A stretch of DNA of 64,000 bases from the NCBI RefSeq assembly GCF_002891295.1, contig NZ_LGUI01000002.1:62001-126000 (forward strand), in the 5' to 3' direction. The notes under the pieces were generated by a model that saw only the letters and a program-made list of their open reading frames with translations, was not told the origin of the DNA and searched no databases. Position numbers and translations under genes: made by a program. This DNA is from Streptomyces eurocidicus (GTDB lineage: Bacteria > Actinomycetota > Actinomycetes > Streptomycetales > Streptomycetaceae). Positions 50,687 through 61,340 of the stretch are shown in pieces. Positions within the stretch are counted from its first letter, which is position 1; the number at the start of each line of letters is the position of its first letter.

Positions 50687-51751
50687 GTGACATCGGCGAT
50701 CCCAGCTGTCGACACCGCAGGCGTCAACGCCCTGCTGGAGCGCGGACGGACGCTTGCCACGCCGGTGCTGCGTGCCGCCGTGAACCGGCTCGCGCCGCCC
50801 ATGGACACCGTCGCCGCCTACCACTTCGGCTGGATCGACGCCGAGGGCAGGCCCGCGCACGGCGACGGCGGCAAGGCCGTCCGGCCCGCCCTCGCCCTGC
50901 TCTCGGCCGAGGCCGCGGGCGCGGCCCCGGAGATCGGCATCCCCGGCGCCGTCGCCGTCGAGCTCGTGCACAACTTCTCGCTGCTCCACGACGACCTGAT
51001 GGACGGCGACGAGCAGCGCCGCCACCGCGACACGGTGTGGAAGGTGTACGGGCCCGAGCAGGCCATCCTCGTCGGCGACGCGCTGTTCGCGCTCGCGAAC
51101 GAGATCCTGCTGGAGCTGGGCACGGTCGAGGCCGGCCGCGCCACCCGGCGGCTGACCACCGCCACCCGGAAGCTGATCGACGGTCAGGCCCAGGACATCT
51201 CCTACGAGCATCGCGAGCGGGTCACCGTCGAGGAGTGCCTGGAGATGGAGGGCAACAAGACGGGCGCCCTGCTCGCCTGCGCCGTCTCCATCGGCGCCGT
51301 CCTCGGCGGCGCCGACGACCGCACCGCCGACACCCTGGAGGCGTACGGCTACCACCTGGGCCTCGCCTTCCAGGCCGTCGACGACCTGCTGGGCATCTGG
51401 GGGGACCCGGAGGCCACGGGCAAGCAGACCTGGAGCGACCTGCGCCAGCGCAAGAAGTCGCTGCCGGTCGTCGCCGCCCTCGCGGCCGGCGGCCCCGCCT
51501 CCGAGCGGCTCGCCGAGATCCTCGCCGCGGACGCCAAGCTCAGCGAATCCCAGTCCGCCGACTTCGACGAGGAAGAATTCGCCAGCCGCGCGGCGTTGAT
51601 CGAGGAAGCGGGCGGCCGGGAGTGGACCTCCCAGGAGGCCCGCCGCCAGCACGCCACCGCAATCGAGGCCCTCGACGGAGTCGACATGCCGGCCCAGGTA
51701 CGAGCCCAGCTCACGGCGCTCGCCGACTTCGTCGTCGTACGAAAGAGATGA
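50687..51751 (+). CDS. Polyprenyl (farnesyl-type) diphosphate synthase
   Basis: A 354-residue trans-prenyltransferase. The first Asp-rich motif is LLHDDLMDGD (Asp102, 103, 106). The second is QAVDDLLGIWGD, with GGKAVRPAL and GNKTGALLACAVSIGA present. In this setting it should make the farnesyl diphosphate consumed by HpnD. Chain length cannot be set firmly from sequence; the residues before the first motif (ELVHNFSLL) have a bulky Phe that favours short chains. GTG 50687 follows AGAGGAGA and gives a conserved N-terminus. ATG 50612, which overlaps hpnE by ATGA and has GGGAG upstream, would add 25 unconserved-looking residues. Confidence 0.92.
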   Translation: MTSAIPAVDTAGVNALLERGRTLATPVLRAAVNRLAPPMDTVAAYHFGWIDAEGRPAHGDGGKAVRPALALLSAEAAGAAPEIGIPGAVAVELVHNFSLLHDDLMDGDEQRRHRDTVWKVYGPEQAILVGDALFALANEILLELGTVEAGRATRRLTTATRKLIDGQAQDISYEHRERVTVEECLEMEGNKTGALLACAVSIGAVLGGADDRTADTLEAYGYHLGLAFQAVDDLLGIWGDPEATGKQTWSDLRQRKKSLPVVAALAAGGPASERLAEILAADAKLSESQSADFDEEEFASRAALIEEAGGREWTSQEARRQHATAIEALDGVDMPAQVRAQLTALADFVVVRKR

Positions 51752-51786
51752 TTCCCATTCACCCGATCTGAGTAGATCGCAGTCGC

Positions 51787-51816
51787 CGGCCGACGCCCTG
51801 ACGGGAGCGTCGGCCG
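51787..51816 (+). promoter_or_regulatory. Stem-loop between the prenyl synthase and shc genes
   Basis: Perfect 10-bp arms CGGCCGACGC / GCGTCGGCCG with a ten-base loop, 35 bp after the prenyl synthase stop. It may attenuate transcription or stabilise mRNA ends inside the operon. The 117-bp gap also has GATCTGAGTAGATC nearby. Confidence 0.4.
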
Positions 51817-51868
51817 ACGGAGCCCCCAGCACGGCAGAGAAGAAAGATCACTGCAAAAAGGGGAAACC

Positions 51869-53875
51869 ATGACAGCGACGACCGACGGAAGCACCGGAGC
51901 CCCGACGCTCCGCGCAGCCGCGGCCAAGGACAGCACCACCGTTACGCCCCCGCTCGAACACGGCGGGCCGGCGGCGGCCCCTACGGCCGCCGAGCGGGCC
52001 ACCGCCCGGGCGGTCGACCACCTCCTCTCCCGGCAGGACGCCGAGGGATGGTGGAAGGGCGACCTCCAGACCAACGTCACCATGGACGCCGAGGACCTGC
52101 TCCTCCGCCAGTTCCTCGGGATCCAGGACGAGCGGACCACCCGCGCCGCCGCCCTCTTCATCCGCTCCGAACAGCGGCCCGACGGCACCTGGGCCACCTT
52201 CCTCGGCGGACCGCCCGAACTCTCGGCCACCATCGAGGCGTATGTCGCGCTGAGGCTCGCCGGGGACGCCCCCGACGCCCCGCACATGGCCACGGCGTCC
52301 GCCTGGATCCGCGCGCACGGCGGCATCGCCGCCGCCCGGGTCTTCACCCGCATCTGGCTCGCCCTCTTCGGCTGGTGGAAGTGGGACGACCTGCCGGAGC
52401 TGCCGCCCGAGATCATGTACGTGCCGAAGTGGATCCCGCTCAACATCTACGACTTCGGCTGCTGGGCGCGGCAGACCATCGTGCCGCTCACCGTGGTCTC
52501 GGCCAAGCGCCCCGTGCGCCCCGCGCCCTTCGCGCTGGACGAGCTGCACACCGACCCGCGCCGGCCCAACCCGCCCCGCCCCCTGGCCCCCGCCGCCAGC
52601 TGGGACGGCGTCTTCCAGCGCCTGGACAAGGCGCTCCACCGCTACCGCAGGTTCCCCGTCCGGCCGCTGCGCCGCGCCGCGCTCAACGCCGCCGCCCGCT
52701 GGATCATCGAGCGCCAGGAGAACGACGGCTGCTGGGGCGGCATCCAGCCGCCCGCCGTCTACTCCGTCATCGCCCTGCACCTCCTCGGCTACGACCTCGA
52801 CCACCCCGTGCTGCGCGCGGGCCTCGCATCGCTGGACCGTTTCGCCATCTGGCGCGAGGACGGCTCGCGGATGATCGAGGCGTGCCAGTCCCCGGTGTGG
52901 GACACCTGCCTCGCCGCGATCGCGCTCGCCGACGCGGGCGTGGCCGCCGACCACCCGGCGCTCGTCAAGGCCGCCGACTGGATGCTCGACGAGCAGATCC
53001 TCCGGCCCGGCGACTGGACGGTGCGCAGGCCGGAACTGCCCCCGGGCGGCTGGGCCTTCGAGTTCCACAACGACAACTACCCCGACATCGACGACACCGC
53101 CGAGGTGGTCCTCGCCCTCAAGCGCGTCGCCCACCCCGACCCCGCCCGGCTGGACGCGGCGGTGGAGCGCGCCGTCCGCTGGAACCTCGGCATGCAGTCG
53201 AGGAACGGCGCCTGGGGCGCCTTCGACGCCGACAACACCAGCCCCTTCCCCAACCGGCTGCCGTTCTGCGACTTCGGCGAGGTCATCGACCCGCCGTCCG
53301 CCGACGTCACCGCGCACGTGGTGGAGATGCTGGCCGTCCTCGGCAGGCAGCACGACCCGCGCACCCGGCGCGGCATCGAGTGGCTGCTCGCCGAGCAGGA
53401 GGAGAACGGCGGCTGGTTCGGCCGCTGGGGCGTCAACTACGTCTACGGCACCGGGTCCGTGGTCCCCGCTCTGGTCACCGCCGGGCTCCCGGCCTCGCAC
53501 CCGGCGATCCGCCGGGCCGTGCGCTGGCTGGAGAGCGTGCAGAACGACGACGGCGGCTGGGGCGAGGACCTGCGCTCGTACCGCGACCCGGAGTGGATCG
53601 GCCGCGGTGCCTCCACCCCTTCCCAGACGGCCTGGGCCCTGATGGCCCTGCTGGCCGCGGGGGAGCGGGACGGCAAGGCCGTCGAGCGCGGGGTGGCCCG
53701 GCTGGTGGAGACCCAGGAGGAGGACGGCTCCTGGGACGAACCGCACTTCACCGGCACCGGCTTCCCCTGGGACTTCTCCATCAACTACCACCTGTACCGC
53801 CAGGTCTTCCCCCTCACGGCCCTCGGCCGCTACGTCCACGGGGAGCCCTTCGCCGCCGACCGCCAGGAGGCGTGA
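51869..53875 (+). CDS. shc: Squalene-hopene cyclase
   Basis: A 668-residue class II triterpene cyclase making hopene and hopanol from squalene at the membrane face. The proton-donor motif DIDD lies at 406-409. Several QW repeats (QRPDGTW, QENDGCW, QEENGGW, QNDDGGWGED, QEEDGSWDE) mark the two alpha/alpha barrels, and the membrane-insertion helix lies around 155-200. The C-terminus FPWDFSINYHLYRQVFPLTALGRY is conserved. ATG 51869 has AAGGGG upstream; the Thr/Ala-rich N-terminal 40 residues are typical of the Streptomyces enzymes. Its stop overlaps hpnG by one base. Confidence 0.97.
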   Translation: MTATTDGSTGAPTLRAAAAKDSTTVTPPLEHGGPAAAPTAAERATARAVDHLLSRQDAEGWWKGDLQTNVTMDAEDLLLRQFLGIQDERTTRAAALFIRSEQRPDGTWATFLGGPPELSATIEAYVALRLAGDAPDAPHMATASAWIRAHGGIAAARVFTRIWLALFGWWKWDDLPELPPEIMYVPKWIPLNIYDFGCWARQTIVPLTVVSAKRPVRPAPFALDELHTDPRRPNPPRPLAPAASWDGVFQRLDKALHRYRRFPVRPLRRAALNAAARWIIERQENDGCWGGIQPPAVYSVIALHLLGYDLDHPVLRAGLASLDRFAIWREDGSRMIEACQSPVWDTCLAAIALADAGVAADHPALVKAADWMLDEQILRPGDWTVRRPELPPGGWAFEFHNDNYPDIDDTAEVVLALKRVAHPDPARLDAAVERAVRWNLGMQSRNGAWGAFDADNTSPFPNRLPFCDFGEVIDPPSADVTAHVVEMLAVLGRQHDPRTRRGIEWLLAEQEENGGWFGRWGVNYVYGTGSVVPALVTAGLPASHPAIRRAVRWLESVQNDDGGWGEDLRSYRDPEWIGRGASTPSQTAWALMALLAAGERDGKAVERGVARLVETQEEDGSWDEPHFTGTGFPWDFSINYHLYRQVFPLTALGRYVHGEPFAADRQEA

Positions 53876-54525
53876 TGCCCCACGGCACGGGAACCCCCGG
53901 CCCCGCACCGCTGCTCGTCGCCTGCGCGCTGGGCATCGAGCGCCTCGCCCTGCGCGGCGGCGGCTCCGGCGGTACGGCCGGGCCCGTGACCGTACTGCGC
54001 ACGGGCATGGGCCCGGCCGCCGCGGCGGCGGCCGTCACCCGCGCGCTCACGGACGACACCATGCGGTACGCCTCGGTGATCGCCACCGGCTTCTGCGCCG
54101 GGCTGGCACCGGGGATGCACCCCGGCGACCTGGTCGTCGCCGATGAGACCCGCGACGCCGAGGGCCGCACGGAGTGCGCCGGCGCGGAGCTCCTCGCCAA
54201 GGAACTCGCACGGGTCGCGCCCCGGCGCGTCATCCACACCGGCCCCCTGGTCGGCTCGGATCACGTCGTGCGCGGCGCCGAGCGCTCCGACCTGCACGCG
54301 GCGGGGGCGCTCGCCGTCGACATGGAGTCCGCCGCCACGCTCCGAAGCGCCGTCCGCGCCGGACCGCGCCCGGTTGCGGCCGTCCGGGTGGTCGTGGACG
54401 CTCCAGAACATGAACTCGTACGAATCGGGACGTTGCGGGGTGGAATATCAGCCTTCCGGGTGCTCCGCACCGTCCTTCCGGCCTTTGTCGAATGGCACCG
54501 ATCTTTACTGCTCCCCAGGAGGTGA
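53875..54525 (+). CDS. hpnG: HpnG, adenosylhopane nucleoside phosphorylase
   Basis: A 216-residue purine-nucleoside-phosphorylase-like enzyme that removes adenine from adenosylhopane to give phosphoribohopane. MTAN/PNP features are visible: TGMGPAAAAAAV near the start, IATGFCAGLAPGMHPGDLVVADE, and AVDMESAATLR with the catalytic Glu-Ser. Ribosome-binding site CAGGAGG; the ATG at 53875 shares a base with the shc stop (TGATG). It acts directly after HpnH, which follows it. Confidence 0.92.
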   Translation: MPHGTGTPGPAPLLVACALGIERLALRGGGSGGTAGPVTVLRTGMGPAAAAAAVTRALTDDTMRYASVIATGFCAGLAPGMHPGDLVVADETRDAEGRTECAGAELLAKELARVAPRRVIHTGPLVGSDHVVRGAERSDLHAAGALAVDMESAATLRSAVRAGPRPVAAVRVVVDAPEHELVRIGTLRGGISAFRVLRTVLPAFVEWHRSLLLPRR

Positions 54526-54530
54526 GCCAG

Positions 54531-55553
54531 ATGGCCATGCCACTCCGCCAGTCCATCCGGGTGGGAACCTACCTTTTCGAACAGAAGCTGCGGCGGCGGG
54601 AGAAGTTCCCGCTGATCGTCGAACTCGAGCCGCTGTTCGCGTGCAATCTCAAGTGCGAGGGCTGTGGCAAGATCCAGCACCCGGCGGGCGTGCTCAAGCA
54701 GCGCATGCCCGTCGCCCAGGCCGTCGGCGCCGTGCTGGAGTCCGGTGCGCCGATGGTCTCCATCGCCGGTGGCGAACCCCTGATGCACCCGCAGATCCAT
54801 GAGATCGTGCGGCAGCTGGTGGCCAAGCGAAAGTATGTCTTCCTGTGCACCAACGCCCTGTTGATGCGCAAGAAGATGGAGAATTTCACTCCCTCGCCCT
54901 ATTTCGCGTTCGCGGTGCACATCGACGGGCTGCGCGAGCGGCACGACGAATCCGTTGCGAAGGAAGGCGTCTTCGACGAGGCGGTGGAGGCGATCAAGGA
55001 GGCCAAGCGGCGCGGCTTCCGGGTCACCACCAATTCCACCTTCTTCAACACCGACACCCCGCAGACCATCATCGAGGTGCTCGACTTCCTCAATGACGAC
55101 CTCCAGGTCGACGAGATGATGATCTCGCCCGCCTATGCCTACGAGAAGGCCCCGGACCAGGAGCACTTCCTGGGCGTCGAGCAGACCCGGGAGCTCTTCA
55201 AGAAGGCGTTCTCGGGCGGCAACCGCAGCCGCTGGCGGCTCAACCACAGCCCGCTCTTCCTCGACTTCCTGGAAGGCAAGGCCGACTTCCCCTGCACCGC
55301 CTGGGCCATCCCGAACTACTCCCTCTTCGGCTGGCAGCGCCCCTGCTATCTGATGAGCGACGGCTATGTGCCGACGTACCGGGAGCTGATCGAGGACACC
55401 GACTGGGAGAAGTACGGGCGGGGCAAGGACCCGCGCTGCGCCAACTGCATGGCGCACTGCGGCTACGAACCCACGGCCGTCCTCGCCACCATGGGATCGC
55501 TGAAGGAATCGCTGCGCGCCGCGCGCGAGACCATCGCGGGAAACCGGGGCTGA
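54531..55553 (+). CDS. hpnH: HpnH, radical SAM adenosylhopane synthase
   Basis: A 340-residue radical SAM enzyme attaching the 5'-deoxyadenosyl group to hopene. The cluster-binding cysteines are Cys38, 42 and 45 ([11 protein letters not shown], CxxxCxxC). The SAM-binding [11 protein letters not shown] (GGE) and VTTNSTFFN regions follow. The C-terminal SPASM-like pattern [15 protein letters not shown] has additional cysteines. The start is ATG 54531 after a strong CAGGAGGTGA site, five bases from hpnG. It acts between Shc and HpnG and begins extended side-chain formation. Confidence 0.96.
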   Translation: MAMPLRQSIRVGTYLFEQKLRRREKFPLIVELEPLFACNLKCEGCGKIQHPAGVLKQRMPVAQAVGAVLESGAPMVSIAGGEPLMHPQIHEIVRQLVAKRKYVFLCTNALLMRKKMENFTPSPYFAFAVHIDGLRERHDESVAKEGVFDEAVEAIKEAKRRGFRVTTNSTFFNTDTPQTIIEVLDFLNDDLQVDEMMISPAYAYEKAPDQEHFLGVEQTRELFKKAFSGGNRSRWRLNHSPLFLDFLEGKADFPCTAWAIPNYSLFGWQRPCYLMSDGYVPTYRELIEDTDWEKYGRGKDPRCANCMAHCGYEPTAVLATMGSLKESLRAARETIAGNRG

Positions 55554-55558
55554 CCGGC

Positions 55559-56725
55559 ATGGGTTCCGTGGAGCCTGTGCCACTCGGACTGCCCGGCCTG
55601 CCGGTCCGGCCGCTGGCGAAGCGCCGCCCCTCGCGGCGCATCCAGGTCGGATCGGTCCCGGTCGGCGGGGACGCACCGGTGTCGGTGCAGTCCATGACCA
55701 CCACGGTGACGGCGGACATCGGCGCGACGCTCCAGCAGATCGCGGAGCTCACCGCCGCCGGCTGCCAGATCGTCCGGGTCGCCTGCCCCTCGCAGGACGA
55801 CGCCGAGGCGCTGCCGGTCATCGCGAAGAAGTCGCAGATCCCGGTGATCGCCGACATCCACTTCCAGCCGAAGTACGTCTTCGCCGCCATCGACGCCGGC
55901 TGCGCCGCGGTCCGGGTCAACCCGGGCAACATCCGGCAGTTCGACGACAAGGTGCGCGAGATCGCCAAGGCGGCCTCCGACGCGGGCACCCCGATCCGGA
56001 TCGGCGTCAACGCGGGCTCGCTGGACCGCCGGCTGCTGGAGAAGTACGGCAAGGCGACGCCGGAGGCGCTGGTGGAGTCGGCGCTGTGGGAGGCGTCGCT
56101 GTTCGAGGAGCACGGTTTCCGTGACATCAAGATCTCGGTCAAGCACAACGACCCGGTCGTGATGGTCAACGCCTACCGCCAGCTGGCCGCGCAGTGCGAC
56201 TACCCGCTGCACCTCGGTGTGACGGAGGCGGGCCCGGCTTTCCAGGGCACGATCAAGTCGGCGGTGGCGTTCGGCGCGCTGCTCTCCGAGGGCATCGGCG
56301 ACACCATCCGGGTCTCCCTGTCGGCGCCGCCGGCCGAGGAGATCAAGGTCGGCATGCAGATCCTGGAGTCCCTGGGCCTGCGCCAGCGCCGTCTGGAGAT
56401 CGTCTCGTGTCCGTCGTGCGGCCGTGCTCAGGTCGATGTCTACAAGCTCGCGGACCAGGTCTCGGCCGGTCTGGAGGGCATGGAGGTGCCGCTGCGCGTC
56501 GCGGTGATGGGCTGTGTCGTGAACGGTCCCGGTGAGGCCCGTGAGGCCGATCTGGGTGTCGCGTCCGGCAATGGCAAGGGGCAGATCTTCGTCAAGGGCG
56601 AGGTCATCAAGACCGTCCCCGAGTCCAAGATCGTGGAGACCCTCATCGAGGAGGCGATGAGGATCGCCGAGACCATGGAGGCCACGGACGCCGGTACGGG
56701 CGGGCCGGACGTCACCGTGGGCTGA
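55559..56725 (+). CDS. ispG: 4-hydroxy-3-methylbut-2-enyl-diphosphate synthase (GcpE)
   Basis: A 388-residue [4Fe-4S] enzyme of the MEP pathway. The TIM-barrel part starts [21 protein letters not shown] with the [24 protein letters not shown] block. The cluster-binding cysteines lie in SCPSCGRAQ and in [18 protein letters not shown] at the C-terminus. It makes HMBPP from MEcPP. A second ispG is normal elsewhere in Streptomyces; this copy sits in the hopanoid operon beside dxs. A stem-loop (about 56754-56781) separates it from dxs. Confidence 0.97.
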   Translation: MGSVEPVPLGLPGLPVRPLAKRRPSRRIQVGSVPVGGDAPVSVQSMTTTVTADIGATLQQIAELTAAGCQIVRVACPSQDDAEALPVIAKKSQIPVIADIHFQPKYVFAAIDAGCAAVRVNPGNIRQFDDKVREIAKAASDAGTPIRIGVNAGSLDRRLLEKYGKATPEALVESALWEASLFEEHGFRDIKISVKHNDPVVMVNAYRQLAAQCDYPLHLGVTEAGPAFQGTIKSAVAFGALLSEGIGDTIRVSLSAPPAEEIKVGMQILESLGLRQRRLEIVSCPSCGRAQVDVYKLADQVSAGLEGMEVPLRVAVMGCVVNGPGEAREADLGVASGNGKGQIFVKGEVIKTVPESKIVETLIEEAMRIAETMEATDAGTGGPDVTVG

Positions 56726-56753
56726 CCGACGGGACCACACCCGCCGAGACCAG

Positions 56754-56781
56754 GCGCCGACCGGACCGACCGGTCGGGCGC
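56754..56781 (+). promoter_or_regulatory. Stem-loop between ispG and dxs
   Basis: GCGCCGACCGG / CCGGTCGGGCGC arms with one bulge and a five-base loop in the 146-bp gap. It could be an internal terminator, processing site or a local promoter boundary for dxs. It is the largest gap within this half of the operon. Confidence 0.35.
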
Positions 56782-56871
56782 AGGCACACCCAGTCAGATC
56801 AGACAGTCCCCGGAAGGCGCGGCCGTCAGGGCTGCCCGGCCGGGGCCGAGAGACGAGGAGGGGGCCCCGAC

Positions 56872-58821
56872 GTGTCGTTGTTGGAGAACATCCGCGGTCC
56901 GCGCGACGTGAAGGCACTGGACACCGAGGACCTGACCGAACTTGCCGAGGAGATCCGCCACTTCCTGGTGCACGCGGTGGCCAGGACCGGCGGCCACCTC
57001 GGACCCAACCTGGGCGTGGTGGAGCTGACCATCGCGCTGCACCGCGCCTTCGACTCGCCCGCCGACCGCGTGCTGTGGGACACCGGCCATCAGTCCTACG
57101 TGCACAAGCTGCTCACCGGCCGTCAGGACTTCTCCAAGCTCCGCGGCAAGGGCGGCCTGTCCGGCTATCCCTCGCGCGAGGAGTCCGAGCACGACGTCAT
57201 CGAGAACAGCCACGCCTCCACGGTCCTGGGCTGGGCCGACGGCCTCGCCAAGGCCAACCAGGTGCTCGGCCGCTGGAACCGCCACGTCGTCGCCGTCATC
57301 GGTGACGGCGCGCTCACCGGAGGCATGGCCTGGGAGGCGCTGAACAACATAGCCGCGGCCAAGGACCGGCCCCTGATCATCGTCGTCAACGACAACGAGC
57401 GCTCCTACGCCCCCACCATCGGCGGCCTCGCCGACCACCTCGCCACCCTGCGCACCACCGACGGCTACGAACGCTTCCTGTCCTGGGGCAAGGACGCCGT
57501 CCAGAGCGTTCCCGTGCTCGGCAAGCCGCTCTACGAATCGCTGCACGGCGCGAAGAAGGGCTTCAAGGACGCCTTCGCGCCCCAGGGCATGTTCGAGGAC
57601 CTCGGCCTGAAGTACCTCGGACCGATCGACGGGCACGACATCGAGGCCGTCGAGTCGGCGCTCCGCAAGGCCAAGCGCTTCCACGGCCCGGTCCTCGTCC
57701 ACTGCCGCACCGAGAAGGGCCGCGGCTACCAGCCGGCCCTGGAGGACGAGGCCGACCGCTTCCACACCGTGGGCGTGATGAACCCCCTCACCTGCGAGCC
57801 GCTCGCCCCCGCCGCCGGCCGGTCCTGGACCTCGGTGTTCGGCGACGAGATGCTGCGGATCGGCGCCGAGCGGCCGGACGTGGTGGCCATCACCGCGGCG
57901 ATGCTCCACCCCGTGGGCCTGACCAAGTTCGCCGCCGCCTACCCCGACCGGGTCTGGGACGTCGGGATCGCCGAGCAGCACGCGGCGACCTCGGCGGCCG
58001 GTCTGGCGACGGGCGGTCTGCACCCGGTCTTCGCGGTGTACGCGACCTTCCTCAACCGTGCCTTCGACCAGGTCCTGATGGACGTCGCCCTGCACAAGTG
58101 CGGTGTGACCTTCGTGCTGGACCGGGCGGGTGTCACCGGCACCGACGGCGCCTCGCACAACGGCATGTGGGACATGTCGATCCTCCAGGTCGTCCCCGGC
58201 CTGCGGATCGCCGCCCCGCGCGACGCCGACCAGCTCCGGGCCCAGCTCCGCGAGGCCATGGACGTCGACGACGCCCCGACCGTCATCCGCTTCCCCAAGG
58301 AGACCGTCGGCGAGCCCCACCCGGCCACCGCCGAGGTCGGCGGCATGGACGTCATCGGCGGCCCCGGCCCCGAGGCGGAGCCCGCCGAGGTGCTGCTCGT
58401 CGCCGTCGGCACGATGGCCCCCGTCTGCCTGGCCGCCGCCGAGTTGCTCACCGCCCGCGGCACCTCCTGCACCGTCCTCGACCCCCGCTGGGTCAAACCC
58501 GTCGACGAGGCCCTGCCCGCGTTCGCCGCACGGCACCGCGTCGTCGCCGTCGTCGAGGACAACAGCCGGACCGGCGGCGTCGGCTCCGCCGTGGCGCAGG
58601 CCCTGCGCGACGCCGAGGTCGACGTGCCCGTGCGCACCTTCGGCATCCCCGAGCAGTTCCTCGCGCACGCCAAGCGCGGCGAGGTGCTCGCGGACCTGGG
58701 GCTCACCCCGGCCGAGATCGCCGGCCGGATCAGTGCCGCCCTGGCCCGTAAGGAGGTGACGGCGGCGGCGCCGGCCGCGGCCGGCAGGACCAGCAAGGCC
58801 CGTAAGGAGAACGACGCATGA
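56872..58821 (+). CDS. dxs: 1-deoxy-D-xylulose-5-phosphate synthase
   Basis: A 649-residue thiamin-diphosphate enzyme making DXP from pyruvate and glyceraldehyde 3-phosphate, the entry step of the MEP pathway. The ThDP region is [21 protein letters not shown] with the GDG...NN motif. The catalytic His/Asp region [10 protein letters not shown] and the C-terminal transketolase domain ([28 protein letters not shown]) are in order. It starts with GTG 56872 after GGAGGGG. Its ATGA end overlaps hpnO. Carrying dxs inside the hopanoid operon allows precursor supply to rise with hopanoid demand. Confidence 0.97.
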   Translation: MSLLENIRGPRDVKALDTEDLTELAEEIRHFLVHAVARTGGHLGPNLGVVELTIALHRAFDSPADRVLWDTGHQSYVHKLLTGRQDFSKLRGKGGLSGYPSREESEHDVIENSHASTVLGWADGLAKANQVLGRWNRHVVAVIGDGALTGGMAWEALNNIAAAKDRPLIIVVNDNERSYAPTIGGLADHLATLRTTDGYERFLSWGKDAVQSVPVLGKPLYESLHGAKKGFKDAFAPQGMFEDLGLKYLGPIDGHDIEAVESALRKAKRFHGPVLVHCRTEKGRGYQPALEDEADRFHTVGVMNPLTCEPLAPAAGRSWTSVFGDEMLRIGAERPDVVAITAAMLHPVGLTKFAAAYPDRVWDVGIAEQHAATSAAGLATGGLHPVFAVYATFLNRAFDQVLMDVALHKCGVTFVLDRAGVTGTDGASHNGMWDMSILQVVPGLRIAAPRDADQLRAQLREAMDVDDAPTVIRFPKETVGEPHPATAEVGGMDVIGGPGPEAEPAEVLLVAVGTMAPVCLAAAELLTARGTSCTVLDPRWVKPVDEALPAFAARHRVVAVVEDNSRTGGVGSAVAQALRDAEVDVPVRTFGIPEQFLAHAKRGEVLADLGLTPAEIAGRISAALARKEVTAAAPAAAGRTSKARKENDA

Positions 58822-60230
58822 CACCCGACGGCACCGACGCCGCGAAGGGGTTCGACCTCGCCCGGCTCCTCGCGGAGCGCGGCGGCGAGCGCTACGAACT
58901 GCACACCCGCCACCTCAACCACCAGCTGCCCCGCATGCTGCGCACCATCGGCTTCGACAAGGTCTACGAGCGGGCCGAGGGCGCGTACTTCTGGGACGCG
59001 GAGGGGCAGGACTACCTCGATATGCTCGCCGGCTTCGGGGTGATGGGCGTCGGTCGCCACCACCCCGTCGTCCGCAAGGCGCTGCACGACGTCCTGGACG
59101 CCTCGCTCGCCGACCTCACCCGCTTCGATTGCCAGCCGCTGCCCGGCCTCCTCGCCGAGAGGCTGCTGTCGTACACCCCGCACCTGGACCGGGTCTTCTT
59201 CGGCAACAGCGGCACCGAGGCGGTCGAGACCGCCCTGAAGTTCGCCCGCTACGCCACCGGCCGGCCCAGGGTCCTCTACTGCGACCACGCCTTCCACGGG
59301 CTGACCACCGGCTCCCTCTCCGTCAACGGCGAGACCGGCTTCCGCGACGGCTTCGCCCCGCTGCTGCCGGACACGGCGGTCCCGCTCGGCGACCTCGACG
59401 CCCTGGAGAGGGAGCTGCGCCGGGGCGACGTCGCCGCCTTCGTCGTCGAGCCCATCCAGGGCAAGGGTGTCCACGAGCCGCCGCCGGGCTTCCTGCGCGC
59501 GGCCCAGGACCTGCTGCGCCGCCACAAGGCGCTGCTGATCGCCGATGAGGTGCAGACCGGCGTCGGCCGCACCGGCGACTTCTACGCCTACCAGCACGAG
59601 GAGGGCGTCGAGCCGGACCTGGTGTGCGTGGCCAAGGCGCTCTCGGGCGGCTATGTCCCCGTCGGCGCGACCCTCGGCAAGGACTGGATCTTCAAGAAGG
59701 TCTATTCCTCCATGGACCGGGTGCTGGTCCACTCGGCGAGCTTCGGCTCCAACGCCCAGGCCATGGCGGCCGGCCTCGCCGTGCTCTCGGTCATGGAGGA
59801 CGAGGAGCTCGTGGCCAACGCCCGGCACACCGGGGAGCTGCTGCGGAGCCGGCTGGCCGCGCTGGTCGGGAAATACGAGCTGCTGCACGACGTCCGGGGC
59901 CGCGGCCTGATGATCGGCATCGAGTTCGGCAGGCCCCGCTCGCTGGGGCTGCGCAGCCGCTGGGCCATGCTCCAGGCCGCGCGCAAGGGCCTCTTCGCGC
60001 AGATGGTCGTGGTGCCGCTGCTCCAGAAGCACCGGATCCTCACCCAGGTCTCCGGCGACCATCTGGAGGTGATCAAGCTGATCCCGCCGCTGACCATCGG
60101 TGAGCGCGAGGTGGACCGCTTCGTGACCGCCTTCACGGCCGTGATGGACGACGCGCACGGTGGCGGCGGGCTGATGTGGGACTTCGGCCGGACGCTGGTG
60201 AAGCAGTCCTTGCAAGCGGGCAGGGGCTGA
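58818..60230 (+). CDS. hpnO: HpnO, class III aminotransferase (aminobacteriohopanetriol formation)
   Basis: A 470-residue PLP-dependent aminotransferase. Features: [17 protein letters not shown] near the N-terminus, the [26 protein letters not shown]-binding block, [14 protein letters not shown], and the Schiff-base lysine in [17 protein letters not shown]. In hopanoid clusters this family converts the ribosylhopane aldehyde or its ketone to 35-aminobacteriohopanetriol. It is coupled to dxs by ATGA and closes the operon. The ~95-bp gap to the convergent phosphatase has no clear hairpin. Confidence 0.92.
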   Translation: MTPDGTDAAKGFDLARLLAERGGERYELHTRHLNHQLPRMLRTIGFDKVYERAEGAYFWDAEGQDYLDMLAGFGVMGVGRHHPVVRKALHDVLDASLADLTRFDCQPLPGLLAERLLSYTPHLDRVFFGNSGTEAVETALKFARYATGRPRVLYCDHAFHGLTTGSLSVNGETGFRDGFAPLLPDTAVPLGDLDALERELRRGDVAAFVVEPIQGKGVHEPPPGFLRAAQDLLRRHKALLIADEVQTGVGRTGDFYAYQHEEGVEPDLVCVAKALSGGYVPVGATLGKDWIFKKVYSSMDRVLVHSASFGSNAQAMAAGLAVLSVMEDEELVANARHTGELLRSRLAALVGKYELLHDVRGRGLMIGIEFGRPRSLGLRSRWAMLQAARKGLFAQMVVVPLLQKHRILTQVSGDHLEVIKLIPPLTIGEREVDRFVTAFTAVMDDAHGGGGLMWDFGRTLVKQSLQAGRG

Positions 60231-60324
60231 CAGCTTCGATTCGGCCGCACCCTGATCAGCAGGCGGTGGCCAACCGCTGAGCGGCCGGGCGGCGAGTCCG
60301 TCCGGCCACCGGAGCCCGGTGGGC

Positions 60325-61128
60325 TCAGTCCGTCAGCAGCCGGTCGCGCAGCCGCTCCCGGTCCGCGCCGTCGAAGCCGAGCCCCTTGGTGAGGTACCGC
60401 TCCGTCGTGCCCCAGATCTCATCGATCGTGGCGAACGCCACCGCGAGGTACTCCGCACGGGCCTCGAACATCGGTGAGAGCAGCTCGGCGACCTCCAGCT
60501 CCGCCGCCCCGGCGCCCTCGGCGAGGTGCATCCGGTGGCGGCGGTGCGGGGCGTTCGACTTGAGGTAGTCGGCCTCGACGGTCTCGCGCGTGGCCCCGAG
60601 CGCCAGCAGGGTGACGGCGATCGACAGCCCGGCCCGGTCCTTGCCCGCCGCACAGTGCATCAGCGCGGGCACCGCGTCCTCGGCGAGGGTGTGCAGCACC
60701 CGGCCCTGCTCGGCGGTGCGGGTGGTGATGATCTCGCGGTACGTCTCCGTCATCCGGTCCACGCCCCGGGTCCCGGAGAGCGCGTCCCGCAGCCGGGTGA
60801 GGTCGCGGGCGCGGACCATCCGCCAGAACTCGGCGCCGTCGGCCGGGTCGTTGAGCGGGATGTTCACCTGACGTACCCCGGTGAGCTCGACGTCCACGCC
60901 GTCGAGCTCGATGTCGGCGGCGTTGCGGAAGTCGAAGACCGTGTGCAGCCCCAGCGAGCCGAGGAAGCGGGTGTCCGACTCGGTCGCGTGGGCGAGGTGG
61001 CCGCTGCGGAAGAGGACGCCGGGCCGTACGCGCCGTCCGTCGGCGGCCGGCAAGCCGCCCAGATCACGGAAGTTGCGCACCCCCGTGAGCTCGGGTTCGG
61101 TGGACGGGACATGTGGCGTCTGCGTCAC
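60325..61128 (-). CDS. Tyrosine-protein phosphatase-like protein
   Basis: A 267-residue protein of the bacterial dual-specificity/Tyr phosphatase family. The P-loop Cys-x5-Arg is Cys159 to Arg165 in MHCAAGKDRAG, preceded by VRNFRDLGG and TVFDFRN that form the strand and general-acid region. The family includes secreted virulence enzymes and lipid phosphatases; the AGKDR form is typical of the cytoplasmic group. It is transcribed against the hopanoid operon and divergent from the SGNH hydrolase. The substrate is unknown. Confidence 0.9.
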   Translation of the reverse strand: MTQTPHVPSTEPELTGVRNFRDLGGLPAADGRRVRPGVLFRSGHLAHATESDTRFLGSLGLHTVFDFRNAADIELDGVDVELTGVRQVNIPLNDPADGAEFWRMVRARDLTRLRDALSGTRGVDRMTETYREIITTRTAEQGRVLHTLAEDAVPALMHCAAGKDRAGLSIAVTLLALGATRETVEADYLKSNAPHRRHRMHLAEGAGAAELEVAELLSPMFEARAEYLAVAFATIDEIWGTTERYLTKGLGFDGADRERLRDRLLTD

Positions 61129-61340
61129 GGGCGCTCCCCAGGTCTCGGCTGTCGACGCTGCTCGTCGACCAGGCGGCTGAACGACTCTACGCCACCGGTT
61201 GTACGCGGAATCGAGGCCCCGCGACAGCGGTGTTGACGTATTCCGCTTGGGGTGACTTTGTTGGGGTGGGATACATCACGGCACGTCAACCCCTGGTTAC
61301 GGTGGCGTAGGTCACTCCCCAAGAGGAAAGATGTGCTGAC

